64,000 nucleotides of DNA. It comes from Nonomuraea basaltis (lineage in GTDB: Bacteria > Actinomycetota > Actinomycetes > Streptosporangiales > Streptosporangiaceae). A program made the translations under genes and the position numbers. The DNA lies in NCBI RefSeq assembly GCF_005893125.1, contig NZ_VCJS01000016.1:44481-108480 (forward strand), written 5' to 3'. Shown in pieces: positions 25,812-33,149 of the stretch. Each line of letters begins with the position of its first letter. Position 1 is the stretch's first letter. The notes below the pieces were generated by a model, which worked only from the letters and a program-made list of their open reading frames with translations, was not told where the DNA came from and made no database searches.

Positions 25812-26626
25812 GCGGCCGCTCCCAGCCTGCGCCTGATCGTACGTGAGGCCAGATCGACGACGAGGATGACCGCGAGGACGGCGATGACCAGCGTCGACAG
25901 CTCGTCGTAGCGGAAGAGCTTGAGCGAGACCGCCAGTTCCTGGCCGATCCCTCCGGCGCCCACGAAGCCGAGCACCGTGGAGGTGCGCAGATTGCACTCC
26001 CACTGGTAGAGCAGCAGCGAGGCCAGGCCGGGCGCGGCCTGTGGCACCACGGCGAGCGCGGTGGTCGCCATGCGGCCGGATCCGGTGAGGCGCAGCGCTT
26101 CGACAGGGCCGGGGTCCACCGCCTCGAACTGCTCGGCGCAGAGCTTGGCCAGCAGGCCCGCCCCGTGGACGGCGAGGGCCAGCGATCCCGCGGCGGCTCC
26201 CGGCCCGAGCATCGCGACGAACAGCAGCGCCCACAGCAGGTCGGGGACTCCGCGCAACGTCGCCGCGGTCGTTCTGGCCGCTGCCCGCAGGGCCGGCACC
26301 GCCTCGACGTTGCCCGCGATCAGCACGGCGAGCGGCAAGCCCAGCAGGGCGGCGAAGAGCAGGCCGGTCAGCGAGATCTGCACGGTCTCCACGAGCGCGC
26401 CCGCCACATCGGACAGGAAGGCGCCCGACAGGTTGGGAGACAGGAAGCCCTCGAGGAGCAGCAGGGCGCCGCCTCCGCCCTCGGCGAGCGCGCTGACGCT
26501 CAGCCCGGTGCCGTGCACGGCCCAGCCGAGCACGACGGCGAGCAGCAGGGCGTACCCCCAGCGCGGTCGTCTCTCCCGTCGCGTCGAGGTCGGGCGGACG
26601 GGCGGCGCATCGGTGATCCGTCTCAT
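25808..26626 (-). CDS. PhnE-like ABC transporter permease
   Basis: A 272-residue permease with about six membrane helices (WGYALLLAVVLGWAVHGTGL at residue 24 onward). The EAA-like ATPase-docking loop is PVEALRLTGSGRMATTALAV near residue 178, and STVLGFVGAGGIGQELAVSL near 218 is a strong PhnE-family signature. It overlaps the ATPase and methyltransferase genes by 4 bp on each side. Confidence 0.88.
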   Translation of the reverse strand: MRRITDAPPVRPTSTRRERRPRWGYALLLAVVLGWAVHGTGLSVSALAEGGGGALLLLEGFLSPNLSGAFLSDVAGALVETVQISLTGLLFAALLGLPLAVLIAGNVEAVPALRAAARTTAATLRGVPDLLWALLFVAMLGPGAAAGSLALAVHGAGLLAKLCAEQFEAVDPGPVEALRLTGSGRMATTALAVVPQAAPGLASLLLYQWECNLRTSTVLGFVGAGGIGQELAVSLKLFRYDELSTLVIAVLAVILVVDLASRTIRRRLGAAA

Positions 26627-27366
26627 CGTGAAGGTCCTTGGCCGCCGTAGACGCCGGCCGCCGCCGTCTCGTCCAGGGAATCCCCGTCGTGCACCAGCCT
26701 GCCGTCCCGCATGGCCAGAATCCGCGGGAAGCGCCGGGCCACGGCCAGGTCGTGGGTCGCGACGACGACCGTCACCGACTCGCCCGGCGCGCAGAGGGCG
26801 TCGACCACGGCCTCCGCGGTGACCGGGTCCAGCCCGCTGGTCGGCTCGTCGGCCAGTAAGAGTCGCGGCCCGGGGAGCAGGGCGCGGATGACGGCGACCC
26901 GCTGGCGCTGGCCGCCGGACAGCTCCCGCACGCGGGCGGGGAGCGAGTCGGTGATCCCGTGCCGGTCGGCCAGGGCCGCGAGCCGCTCCTCGTATGCCGC
27001 GGGCACCCGCCCGGCGAGCACCCTGGCCCAGTCCCGCGGCGACCAGTACGGGCTGGTGCCCATGACGGCGTTCAGCCGGGCCGACAACCCGGGCACCAGG
27101 TCGCCGCCCTGTCTGACGAAGCCACTGGCTCGCCGGATCTCGCGCCGTTCCCTGGCCGTGCCGTACGGGTCCAGCCCGTTCACCCGTACCGTGCCGGTGA
27201 CCGGGACCGCGCCGAGCAGGACGCGCAGGAGCGTCGATTTGCCCGCACCCGACGGCCCGAGCAGCGCCACCCGCTCCCCCTCCGCGACCCGCAGGGTCAC
27301 CGTGTCGACCGCGCGCAGTCGCCGCTCGGGAAAGTCCACGCTCAGGTGCCGCGTCTGGAGTTCGAT
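26623..27366 (-). CDS. PhnC-like ABC transporter ATP-binding protein
   Basis: A 247-residue ATPase with Walker A LLGPSGAGKST near residue 36, signature LSGGQRQRVAV, Walker B LLLADEPTSGLD and the H-loop VVVATHD. No ATG, GTG or TTG occurs in frame between the end of the phnD-like gene and the conserved domain. A strong ribosome site AACGGAGG lies 6 bp before an ATC at 27366, which gives the N-terminus IELQTRHLSVDF. An ATC start is therefore proposed; the frame is otherwise open back into phnD to a GTG at 27453. Confidence 0.82.
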   Translation of the reverse strand: MELQTRHLSVDFPERRLRAVDTVTLRVAEGERVALLGPSGAGKSTLLRVLLGAVPVTGTVRVNGLDPYGTARERREIRRASGFVRQGGDLVPGLSARLNAVMGTSPYWSPRDWARVLAGRVPAAYEERLAALADRHGITDSLPARVRELSGGQRQRVAVIRALLPGPRLLLADEPTSGLDPVTAEAVVDALCAPGESVTVVVATHDLAVARRFPRILAMRDGRLVHDGDSLDETAAAGVYGGQGPSR

Positions 27367-27397
27367 GGCGTGCCTCCGTTCCGTAGCCGGACCCTGC

Positions 27398-28306
27398 TCA
27401 CCTTTTGACGGTGAGCAGCCCGAGATCGGTCGCGGTGCGGCGGACCTCGTCATAGTCGGCGGCGGTGACCGTCACGTACCGTTTGGCCCGCATCAGGTCG
27501 AGCAGCGCCGGATCCTCGATCGAGGTGAACGCCTCGGACAGGGCGGCGCGCGCGGGCTCTCCGAGCGCCGTGCGCATCACCCACGGATAGCCCTGGACGC
27601 GGCGCTCCTCGATCACGCGGAGCTTCCCCGCCGGCACCTTGCCCTCCTTCTCCAGGCGTCGCAGGATGCGCAGCTCGACCCCGCCGGCGTCGGCCTGCCC
27701 GCTCAGCACCGCCTGCGCGGTGGCGTCGTGCCCGCCCGTGAACGTCACCTTCCCCAGCGGGGGGCACTCGTCCACGCGCCGGGGCGAGCACGTCGCGCCC
27801 GCCTCGGTCAGCATGATGCGCGGATAGAGGCTGCCCGAGGTGGAGCTCACGTCGCCGAAGGCGAACGACTTCCCGGCCGCGACGATGTCCTCCTTCAGGT
27901 TCCGGTACGGGGAATCCGCCCGGACCACCACCGCGGAAACGTACTGCGGGGAGTCGGTGGCGTGGTCGACCTCGGTGACCAGCGGAGTGAGCTGGACCTG
28001 CTGCTCGGCCTGGACGTAGGTGAGCCCGCCGAGGTAGGCCAGATCGATCCGGCCGCCGGCGAGCGCCGCGACGACCCCTGCGTAGTCGGAGGCCACGAAC
28101 AGCTCCACCGCCACGCCGAGACGGCGTTCCAGGTAGGTCGCGAACGGCTCGTACTTCGCTCGCTGTTGCTCAGGGGAGATGTTGGGGATCAGGCCGATCC
28201 GGAGCTTCTCGGGGATCCCGCGCCCGTTCACGGCGGTCTCGACCGGGCTTCCACACGCCGTGATAAGCGAGGTGGCGAGGAGTAGCACGAGGAGGAAGTG
28301 GCGCAT
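27398..28306 (-). CDS. PhnD-type phosphate/phosphite/phosphonate-binding lipoprotein
   Basis: A 302-residue lipoprotein: LLVLLLATSLITAC with the lipobox Cys at residue 18. The oxyanion-binding features of PhnD/PtxB proteins are present: YEPFATYLERRLGV near residue 50, IDLAYLGGLTY near 83, the phosphate-cradle DVSSTSGSLYPR near 149 and VTFTGGHDATAQAVLSGQAD near 184. A phosphonate, phosphite or look-alike oxyanion is the expected ligand. Promoter region is shared with the divergent AhpD-like gene. Confidence 0.88.
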   Translation of the reverse strand: MRHFLLVLLLATSLITACGSPVETAVNGRGIPEKLRIGLIPNISPEQQRAKYEPFATYLERRLGVAVELFVASDYAGVVAALAGGRIDLAYLGGLTYVQAEQQVQLTPLVTEVDHATDSPQYVSAVVVRADSPYRNLKEDIVAAGKSFAFGDVSSTSGSLYPRIMLTEAGATCSPRRVDECPPLGKVTFTGGHDATAQAVLSGQADAGGVELRILRRLEKEGKVPAGKLRVIEERRVQGYPWVMRTALGEPARAALSEAFTSIEDPALLDLMRAKRYVTVTAADYDEVRRTATDLGLLTVKR

Positions 28307-28352
28307 AACCGTACGGAACCACGGACGTACCGGCACGTCTCTTACGAAGCGG

Positions 28353-28360
28353 TGACGTCA
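28353..28360. promoter_or_regulatory. TGACGTCA palindrome in the divergent phnD/ahpD-like promoter region
   Basis: An 8-bp perfect palindrome halfway between the two divergent starts (28306 and 28409). Short, so it may be chance; position makes it a candidate operator for both operons. Confidence 0.3.
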
Positions 28361-28408
28361 TCCTGAGCGTCGCTGACGGTGGCGACGGCCTGGCCTAACG
28401 TGAGCCAC

Positions 28409-28963
28409 ATGAGTGCCGTTCGATTGCTCGAGGCCGGTGAGGCGCCGCTGCTGGCCCGCCCCTTCTATGGGAACGGCGACCCGGGGCCCATCGTGACCGC
28501 CCTGGCCCATGTGCCCGAGCTGCTGGAGGTCGCGCTGCCGTTCATCGGGAGCGCCCTCGGCCCGTCCGCGCTGTCGTGGCGGACCAAGGAGCTGGTGATC
28601 GTACGGGTCTCGGCGCTGGCCGGGTGCCGTTACTGCGTGCAGACGCACACGGCCGTCGCGCTCGACGCGGGTCTGTCCCGCGCGGAGATCCTGGCGCTGC
28701 GCCTGGCCGGTGACTATGAGGAGGTGTTCGCCGACGCGGCGGAGCAGGCGGTGATCGCCTGGTCGGACGCCGTCGCGGGCGGGCACGGCCCGGTGCCGGA
28801 CCAGGCGCGGGCCCGGCTGCGCGAGCATTTCGCCGAGCACGAGATGGTGGAGCTGACCGTGGTCGCGGGGGCCACCCTGATGCTCAACCGCTTCGCCACC
28901 GCGCTTGAACTTCCCACCGCCCCCGGCACGCTGTCCCGGCTGACGTTGGAGGGCCTGCTGTGA
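28409..28963 (+). CDS. AhpD/carboxymuconolactone-decarboxylase-like protein
   Basis: A 184-residue alpha-helical AhpD-like protein. The redox motif C73-x2-C76-x3-H80 (AGCRYCVQTH) marks it as a thiol peroxidase or disulfide reductase type rather than a true decarboxylase. The acid residue expected before it is E61 (WRTKELVIVR). Its stop overlaps the GTG of the radical SAM gene, so the two are made together. The motif uses cysteine, not selenocysteine, despite the nearby selC. Confidence 0.85.
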   Translation: MSAVRLLEAGEAPLLARPFYGNGDPGPIVTALAHVPELLEVALPFIGSALGPSALSWRTKELVIVRVSALAGCRYCVQTHTAVALDAGLSRAEILALRLAGDYEEVFADAAEQAVIAWSDAVAGGHGPVPDQARARLREHFAEHEMVELTVVAGATLMLNRFATALELPTAPGTLSRLTLEGLL

Positions 28964-29796
28964 ACCTGATGAGCCCGGTCGCTGAGGCGGTGGCCGAGGG
29001 GCGGTTGCCCGGCCGGGTCTGGATGTACGCCGACTACCACTGCAACCTGGCGTGCATCTACTGCCTGACCGAGTCCGCGCCCGCCGTGCCGCGCCGGGAG
29101 CTCGGCCACGAGCGCATGGTCGAGATCGCCGCGGAGGCCGCGGAGCTGGGCTTCACCGACCTCGGGGTCACCGGCGGCGAGCCGTTCCTGGTGATGGGGC
29201 TGCCCGGCACCCTGGCGGAGATGGCCGAGCACCTGCCCGTGCTGGTGCTCACCAACGGCACGCTGTTCACGCCCAAGCGGCTCGAACGGCTCGAACCGAT
29301 CCGGGGCCGCCGGGTGGCGATGCAGATCTCCCTGGACCGGCCCGACCCCGACGCCAACGACGAGATGCGCGGCCCGGAGAACTTCGACAAGGTCGTCGAC
29401 GCGATCCCGCGGCTGGTGGAGCGCGGCGTCAAGGTACGCATCGCCACCACCGTCGAGTCGATCGAGGACGCCGAGCTGGACCGTCTGTGCGCCCTCCACC
29501 GTGACCTCGGCGTACCCGACGAGGATCACATCATCCGGCCGATCGTCAGGCGCGGCCGCGCCGCCGACCACGCTCTCGGCGTGACCGCCCGGCAGCAGGA
29601 CCTGCCCGCCGAGCTGACGATCACCACGGACGGGGCGTTCTGGAGCCCGTTCGGCCCCACCGTGTCCTCCGGGGTGGTCGACACCGACCTGCTCATCACC
29701 CGCACCACCCGGCCGCTCAGCGTGCCCGCCGCAGCGCTGCTCCGCCTCGTCGAGAACCGCCCGGCCGGCGACGACGTGGCGCTGAACATCCGTTGA
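28960..29796 (+). CDS. Small radical SAM enzyme of unknown function
   Basis: A 278-residue radical SAM protein with C28-x3-C32-x2-C35 (YHCNLACIYC), LGVTGGEPFLVM near residue 68 and VLTNGTLFT near 92. It has no SPASM or twitch-type auxiliary cysteines after the barrel, and ends in a short domain (LSVPAAALLRLVENRP). Not PqqE-like in detail and not ArsS-like at the C-terminus. Coupled to the AhpD-like gene and divergent from the Phn-type importer; selC follows 80 bp downstream. Substrate unknown. Confidence 0.85.
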   Translation: MNLMSPVAEAVAEGRLPGRVWMYADYHCNLACIYCLTESAPAVPRRELGHERMVEIAAEAAELGFTDLGVTGGEPFLVMGLPGTLAEMAEHLPVLVLTNGTLFTPKRLERLEPIRGRRVAMQISLDRPDPDANDEMRGPENFDKVVDAIPRLVERGVKVRIATTVESIEDAELDRLCALHRDLGVPDEDHIIRPIVRRGRAADHALGVTARQQDLPAELTITTDGAFWSPFGPTVSSGVVDTDLLITRTTRPLSVPAAALLRLVENRPAGDDVALNIR

Positions 29797-29876
29797 GCTT
29801 GAGGCACTCGGTGCTCGGTCGGGCACCATCTGAAAACCGCGGGCATATAGGGTCGGGTGAAGTATGCTCCGCGCCT

Positions 29877-29971
29877 GGAGGCGCTTGGGTTCTGGTGGGC
29901 TCCCCGGTCTTCAAAACCGGTGGACGGCGCGCAGCGTCGTCGGCGGGTTCGATTCCCGTGCGCCTCCGCCA
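29877..29971 (+). tRNA. selC: tRNA-Sec (anticodon TCA)
   Basis: A 95-nt selenocysteine tRNA. The acceptor stem is 8 bp (GGAGGCGC with GCGCCTCC, 29877-29884 and 29960-29967), the T stem 5 bp (29943-29947 with 29955-29959) and the loop TTCGATT, giving the bacterial 8+5 arrangement. The anticodon loop CTTCAAA at 29909-29915 has TCA at 29911-29913. There is a long variable arm, discriminator G, and an encoded CCA at 29969-29971. A TATGCT box about 15 bp upstream could be its own promoter. No selA, selB or selD is in the window. Confidence 0.93.
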
Positions 29972-30029
29972 ACTCCCCTCCTGGGGCGCTGCTCGCCCGC
30001 GATCACGCGAACGAGCAGCCGCTCATCGA

Positions 30030-30572
30030 TCAGGCCGGGAAATCCTTCGGGTTGACCGGGCTGGTCTTCGCGTTACCGCCCTTGACCGGGTTGAGGGTCA
30101 GGGTCCAGATGGTCGTGCTGGTGGAGGTCGTGGTGAACCTCAGCCGATCGTTGAAACGCTGGTAGGTGGCGCTCTTGGTGAATTTGCGCTTCGACGTGCT
30201 GAACCGGTAGCCGTTGGTGAAGTAGATCCGGTACGTGCCGTCCCTGACGTCCTTGACGCTCGCGGTGGACCTGGCGCGTACGTAGATGCTGATCGCCTTG
30301 GTCTTGCCCCTGACCAGGGTGACGACCCCGTCCTTCGATGTGCCGTTCTTGATCTTGAGTGTGCCCCGGCCGCCGCTGACGCGGTCGTAGAGGATCTTGC
30401 CATTGCGCGGACGTGCGGCGGCGGCCAGGTCGGCCGTCTGCGACACCGAAGCGACGGTGGCGCCGGTCGCGACGGTGGCGCCGGCCGGGGGCGAGGCCAG
30501 CAGCCCGCCGGCCAGCGCGACGGCCGCGACGACACCGGTACGCAGCGGGATTCCGTCAAGAAGTCTCTTCAC
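30030..30572 (-). CDS. Secreted protein, unknown
   Basis: About 180 residues with a signal peptide (VVAAVALAGGLLASPPAGA) and a mature part of Lys/Thr/Ser-rich strands such as GKILYDRVSGGRGTLKIKNG and YRFSTSKRKFTKSATYQRF, beta-sandwich-like. I do not recognise the family. AAGGAG at 30582-30587 fits the GTG at 30572; an ATG at 30581 is in frame but abuts the ribosome site. Confidence 0.7.
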   Translation of the reverse strand: MKRLLDGIPLRTGVVAAVALAGGLLASPPAGATVATGATVASVSQTADLAAAARPRNGKILYDRVSGGRGTLKIKNGTSKDGVVTLVRGKTKAISIYVRARSTASVKDVRDGTYRIYFTNGYRFSTSKRKFTKSATYQRFNDRLRFTTTSTSTTIWTLTLNPVKGGNAKTSPVNPKDFPA

Positions 30573-30640
30573 AGTGAACATCTCCTTGGGGCGCGTGGTC
30601 AGGCCAAAAATAGAGGAACCCCGCCTGATCGACTACCTGG

Positions 30641-30656
30641 TACATCACAGGATGTA
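30641..30656. promoter_or_regulatory. Inverted repeat TACATC-ACAG-GATGTA
   Basis: A perfect 6-4-6 inverted repeat 68 bp upstream of the secreted-protein gene and 26 bp past the GH95 stop. It shares the TACATC/GATGTA half-site with the motifs before the GH95 and GH97 genes. Confidence 0.45.
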
Positions 30657-30682
30657 TGCCTCACACCTCGTCGTCAGGCGCT

Positions 30683-33100
30683 CTACCGATTGATCACCAC
30701 GATCCGGTAGCCCCCGCCGGTGCGCGTCTGGAACGTCACGGTGTCGCCGTCCACGCTGTACGCCACCGGACGCCCGTGGTCCGTCGTGATCCGGAGGCTG
30801 CCGCGGAGCGCGTCGTTGCGGAGCTTGACCGCGCCGCCCTTGTCCGAGGTCAGCCGTACCTCGGACAGCCGCCCCGACGCCCAGGTCAGGCCCAGGGTAT
30901 GGGCGCCGCGGGCGCGCAGGCCGGTTATCCGGCCGTCCGCCCACGCGGCGGGCAGCGCCGGCAGCAGGTCGATCGTTCCGAGGTGGCTCTGCAGCAACAT
31001 CTCCGTCATGCCGGAGGTCGCGCCGAAGTTCCCGTCGATCTGGAACGGCGGGTGCGTGTCCCACAGGTTGGCCAGGGTGCTGGTCTGGAGCTGGTCGCGC
31101 AGCAGCTTGTGCGCGCGGTCGCCGTCGAGCAGCCGCGCCCAGAAGTTGATCTTCCAGGCCTTGCTCCAGCCGGTGCCCACGTCGGTGCGGGCGTTGAGCG
31201 AGACCTTGGCCGCCGCCGCGAGCTCCGGCGTCGTACGCGGCGAGATCTGCCGGCCCGGATGCACCGAGAACAGGTGGGAGACGTGCCGGTGCGTCTCCGC
31301 CGGGTCGTCGAGGTCCTCCTTCCACTCCTGGAGCTGTCCCCACTTGCCGACCCGCAGGCCCGGGTCCAGCTTGGCCAGCACCTTCGCGGCCGCGGCCGCC
31401 TGCTGCCCGTCGCCTGCCAGCCCTGCGGCCTCGCGCAGGTCGGTGAACAGGTGCCAGAGGATCTGCTGCGACATCGACGCCCCCGCCGTGGCCGGGCCGA
31501 TCTCCGGGGAGCGGCTGGGGATGGCGACCAGCTTGCCGTCCCTGGGGTCGGTCTGCAGGAAGTCGAGCCAGAACTGCGCGGTCTCCTTCATGATCGGGTA
31601 CGCGGTCCGCAGCAGGAAGCCCTTGTCCTGCGTGAAGCGGTAGTGGTCGTAGAGCTGCAGGGACAGCCAGGCTCCCGACTCGGGGAAGAAGTAGGCCGGG
31701 TGGTCCCAGGCGCCGGTCTGGCCGAAGATGTTCGAGGCGTGGTGGGCGACCCAGCCGCGCGCCCCGTACATCTGCTTGGCGGTGACACGGCCCGGTTCGC
31801 GTAGCCCGTCCACGTAGGCGTGCAGAGGGCGCGCCAGCTCGGCCAGGTTGGTCATCTCGGCGAGCCAGTAGTTCATCTGCAGATTGATGTTCACGTGGTA
31901 GTCGGACTGCCAGGGCGGGGCCTCGTGGACGTTCCACAAGCCCTGGAGGTTGGCGGGCAGCGACCCGGGGCGGGAGGAGGCGATGAGCAGGTAGCGCCCG
32001 TACTGGTAGAAGAGCTGCTCCAGCGCCCGGTCGGCGGCCGGGGCCGAACCGTATCGGGCCAGCAGGTCGTCGGTGGGGATGACGGGCAGGGCGCCGCCCA
32101 GGTCGAGCCGTACCCGGTCGAACAGGGCGGCGTGGTCGGCCCGGTGTGCGGCCAGCAGCCTGCCGAACCCCTGGGCCGCGGCGGCGTCGACCCGCGCCGT
32201 GAGCTTGGCGTGCGGGTCCTCGCCCTTGTACGTGGGGTAATCGGCGGCGTAGTCGGTGCCCGTGCCGAGGATGAGGACCACCGAGTCCGCGCCGGTCACG
32301 GTGACGGTGCCGTCCGGGTTGTCGGTCCTGGTCCCGCCCTGGTTGAGGACCTGGAGCTGGGCCTCGTACGCCATCCCGTTGCTGGTCAGCGCCCCTTTGA
32401 CGGTGAGACGCCCGCCCTTCGAGGTGGCCGAGGCCGACCGGTTGGCCGGGACGGCGATCCGCGCGGTGAAGGCCACCCCGCCGGGCCGGTCGGCGGCGAG
32501 CCTGGACACGATCACGCCCGCGGGCGCGGAGGCGAAGTACTCGCGGCTGTGACGGACACCGCCGGCCGTGAACGACACGCCGGCCACCCCGCGCGCGAGG
32601 TCGAGCTCCCTGCGGTAATCGCCCACCTGCTCCGGAAGGTCGGGGAAGGCGAGGCGCAGGTCGCCGAAGCTCTGGTACGCCCCGAACCTGCGGTGGCGCG
32701 GCGTGTCCGACCGCAGGCCGAGGGCGGCCAGGACATCGTTCGGCGAGATGCCGCCCTCCTTCCAGATCCGTTCCCTGATGGCGTCCAGCGCGCCGGGCCG
32801 CGGAGCGTCCCAGTTGCCGAAGTTGTAGTCCGGGACTCCGGGGCCGCCGGTCCACAGGGTCTTGTCGTTGAGCTGGAGCCGCTCGGCCCGCACGCCGCCG
32901 AACACGGTGGCGCCCATGGCCCCGTTGCCGATCGGCAGCGACCGCGTCTCCCAGCCTTCGTTCGTGTCGGGGGCCGGCTCGTCGTACCAGAGCGTGTGCG
33001 GCTCCGCCGCGCGCCCGGTCTGCGCCTGCGCGGCCGGGACCACGGCCAGCGCCGCGCCGAGAAGCAGGACGATAGGCCCTGCCAGTATCCGTCTCTTCAT
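30683..33100 (-). CDS. Secreted GH95 alpha-L-fucosidase-like glycosidase
   Basis: An 805-residue exported enzyme. The signal peptide ends near VVPAAQAQ. GH95 landmarks are WETRSLPIGNGAMGATVFGG near residue 50, VNINLQMNYWLAEMTNLAEL near 400 (the two catalytic-site Asn), and IDGNFGATSGMTEMLLQSH near 700. GH95 enzymes invert alpha-1,2-L-fucosyl or related L-galactosyl bonds. It follows the GH97 gene on the same strand with a 49-bp gap, so plant or mucin-type glycans are likely substrates. Confidence 0.9.
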   Translation of the reverse strand: MKRRILAGPIVLLLGAALAVVPAAQAQTGRAAEPHTLWYDEPAPDTNEGWETRSLPIGNGAMGATVFGGVRAERLQLNDKTLWTGGPGVPDYNFGNWDAPRPGALDAIRERIWKEGGISPNDVLAALGLRSDTPRHRRFGAYQSFGDLRLAFPDLPEQVGDYRRELDLARGVAGVSFTAGGVRHSREYFASAPAGVIVSRLAADRPGGVAFTARIAVPANRSASATSKGGRLTVKGALTSNGMAYEAQLQVLNQGGTRTDNPDGTVTVTGADSVVLILGTGTDYAADYPTYKGEDPHAKLTARVDAAAAQGFGRLLAAHRADHAALFDRVRLDLGGALPVIPTDDLLARYGSAPAADRALEQLFYQYGRYLLIASSRPGSLPANLQGLWNVHEAPPWQSDYHVNINLQMNYWLAEMTNLAELARPLHAYVDGLREPGRVTAKQMYGARGWVAHHASNIFGQTGAWDHPAYFFPESGAWLSLQLYDHYRFTQDKGFLLRTAYPIMKETAQFWLDFLQTDPRDGKLVAIPSRSPEIGPATAGASMSQQILWHLFTDLREAAGLAGDGQQAAAAAKVLAKLDPGLRVGKWGQLQEWKEDLDDPAETHRHVSHLFSVHPGRQISPRTTPELAAAAKVSLNARTDVGTGWSKAWKINFWARLLDGDRAHKLLRDQLQTSTLANLWDTHPPFQIDGNFGATSGMTEMLLQSHLGTIDLLPALPAAWADGRITGLRARGAHTLGLTWASGRLSEVRLTSDKGGAVKLRNDALRGSLRITTDHGRPVAYSVDGDTVTFQTRTGGGYRIVVINR

Positions 33101-33114
33101 CAGGGTGCCTCTAT

Positions 33115-33125
33115 ACATCGGAGGT
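33115..33125. promoter_or_regulatory. GH95 upstream motif (TATACATCGGAGGTGTG)
   Basis: ACATCGGAGGT, 15 bp before the GH95 start, matches the GH97 upstream palindrome at 35069 in 10 of 11 positions. Possible shared operator. Confidence 0.45.
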
Positions 33126-33149
33126 GTGCTGGGAGTGTAGGTCGGAGGT

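Noticed and set aside
28409..28963. AhpD-like protein as a selenoprotein because of nearby selC
   Set aside because: The redox motif is CRYC with ordinary cysteine codons and no in-frame TGA.
28960..29796. Radical SAM gene as arsenosugar enzyme ArsS
   Set aside because: The importer context is tempting, but the protein lacks the ArsS-type C-terminal domain and cysteines.
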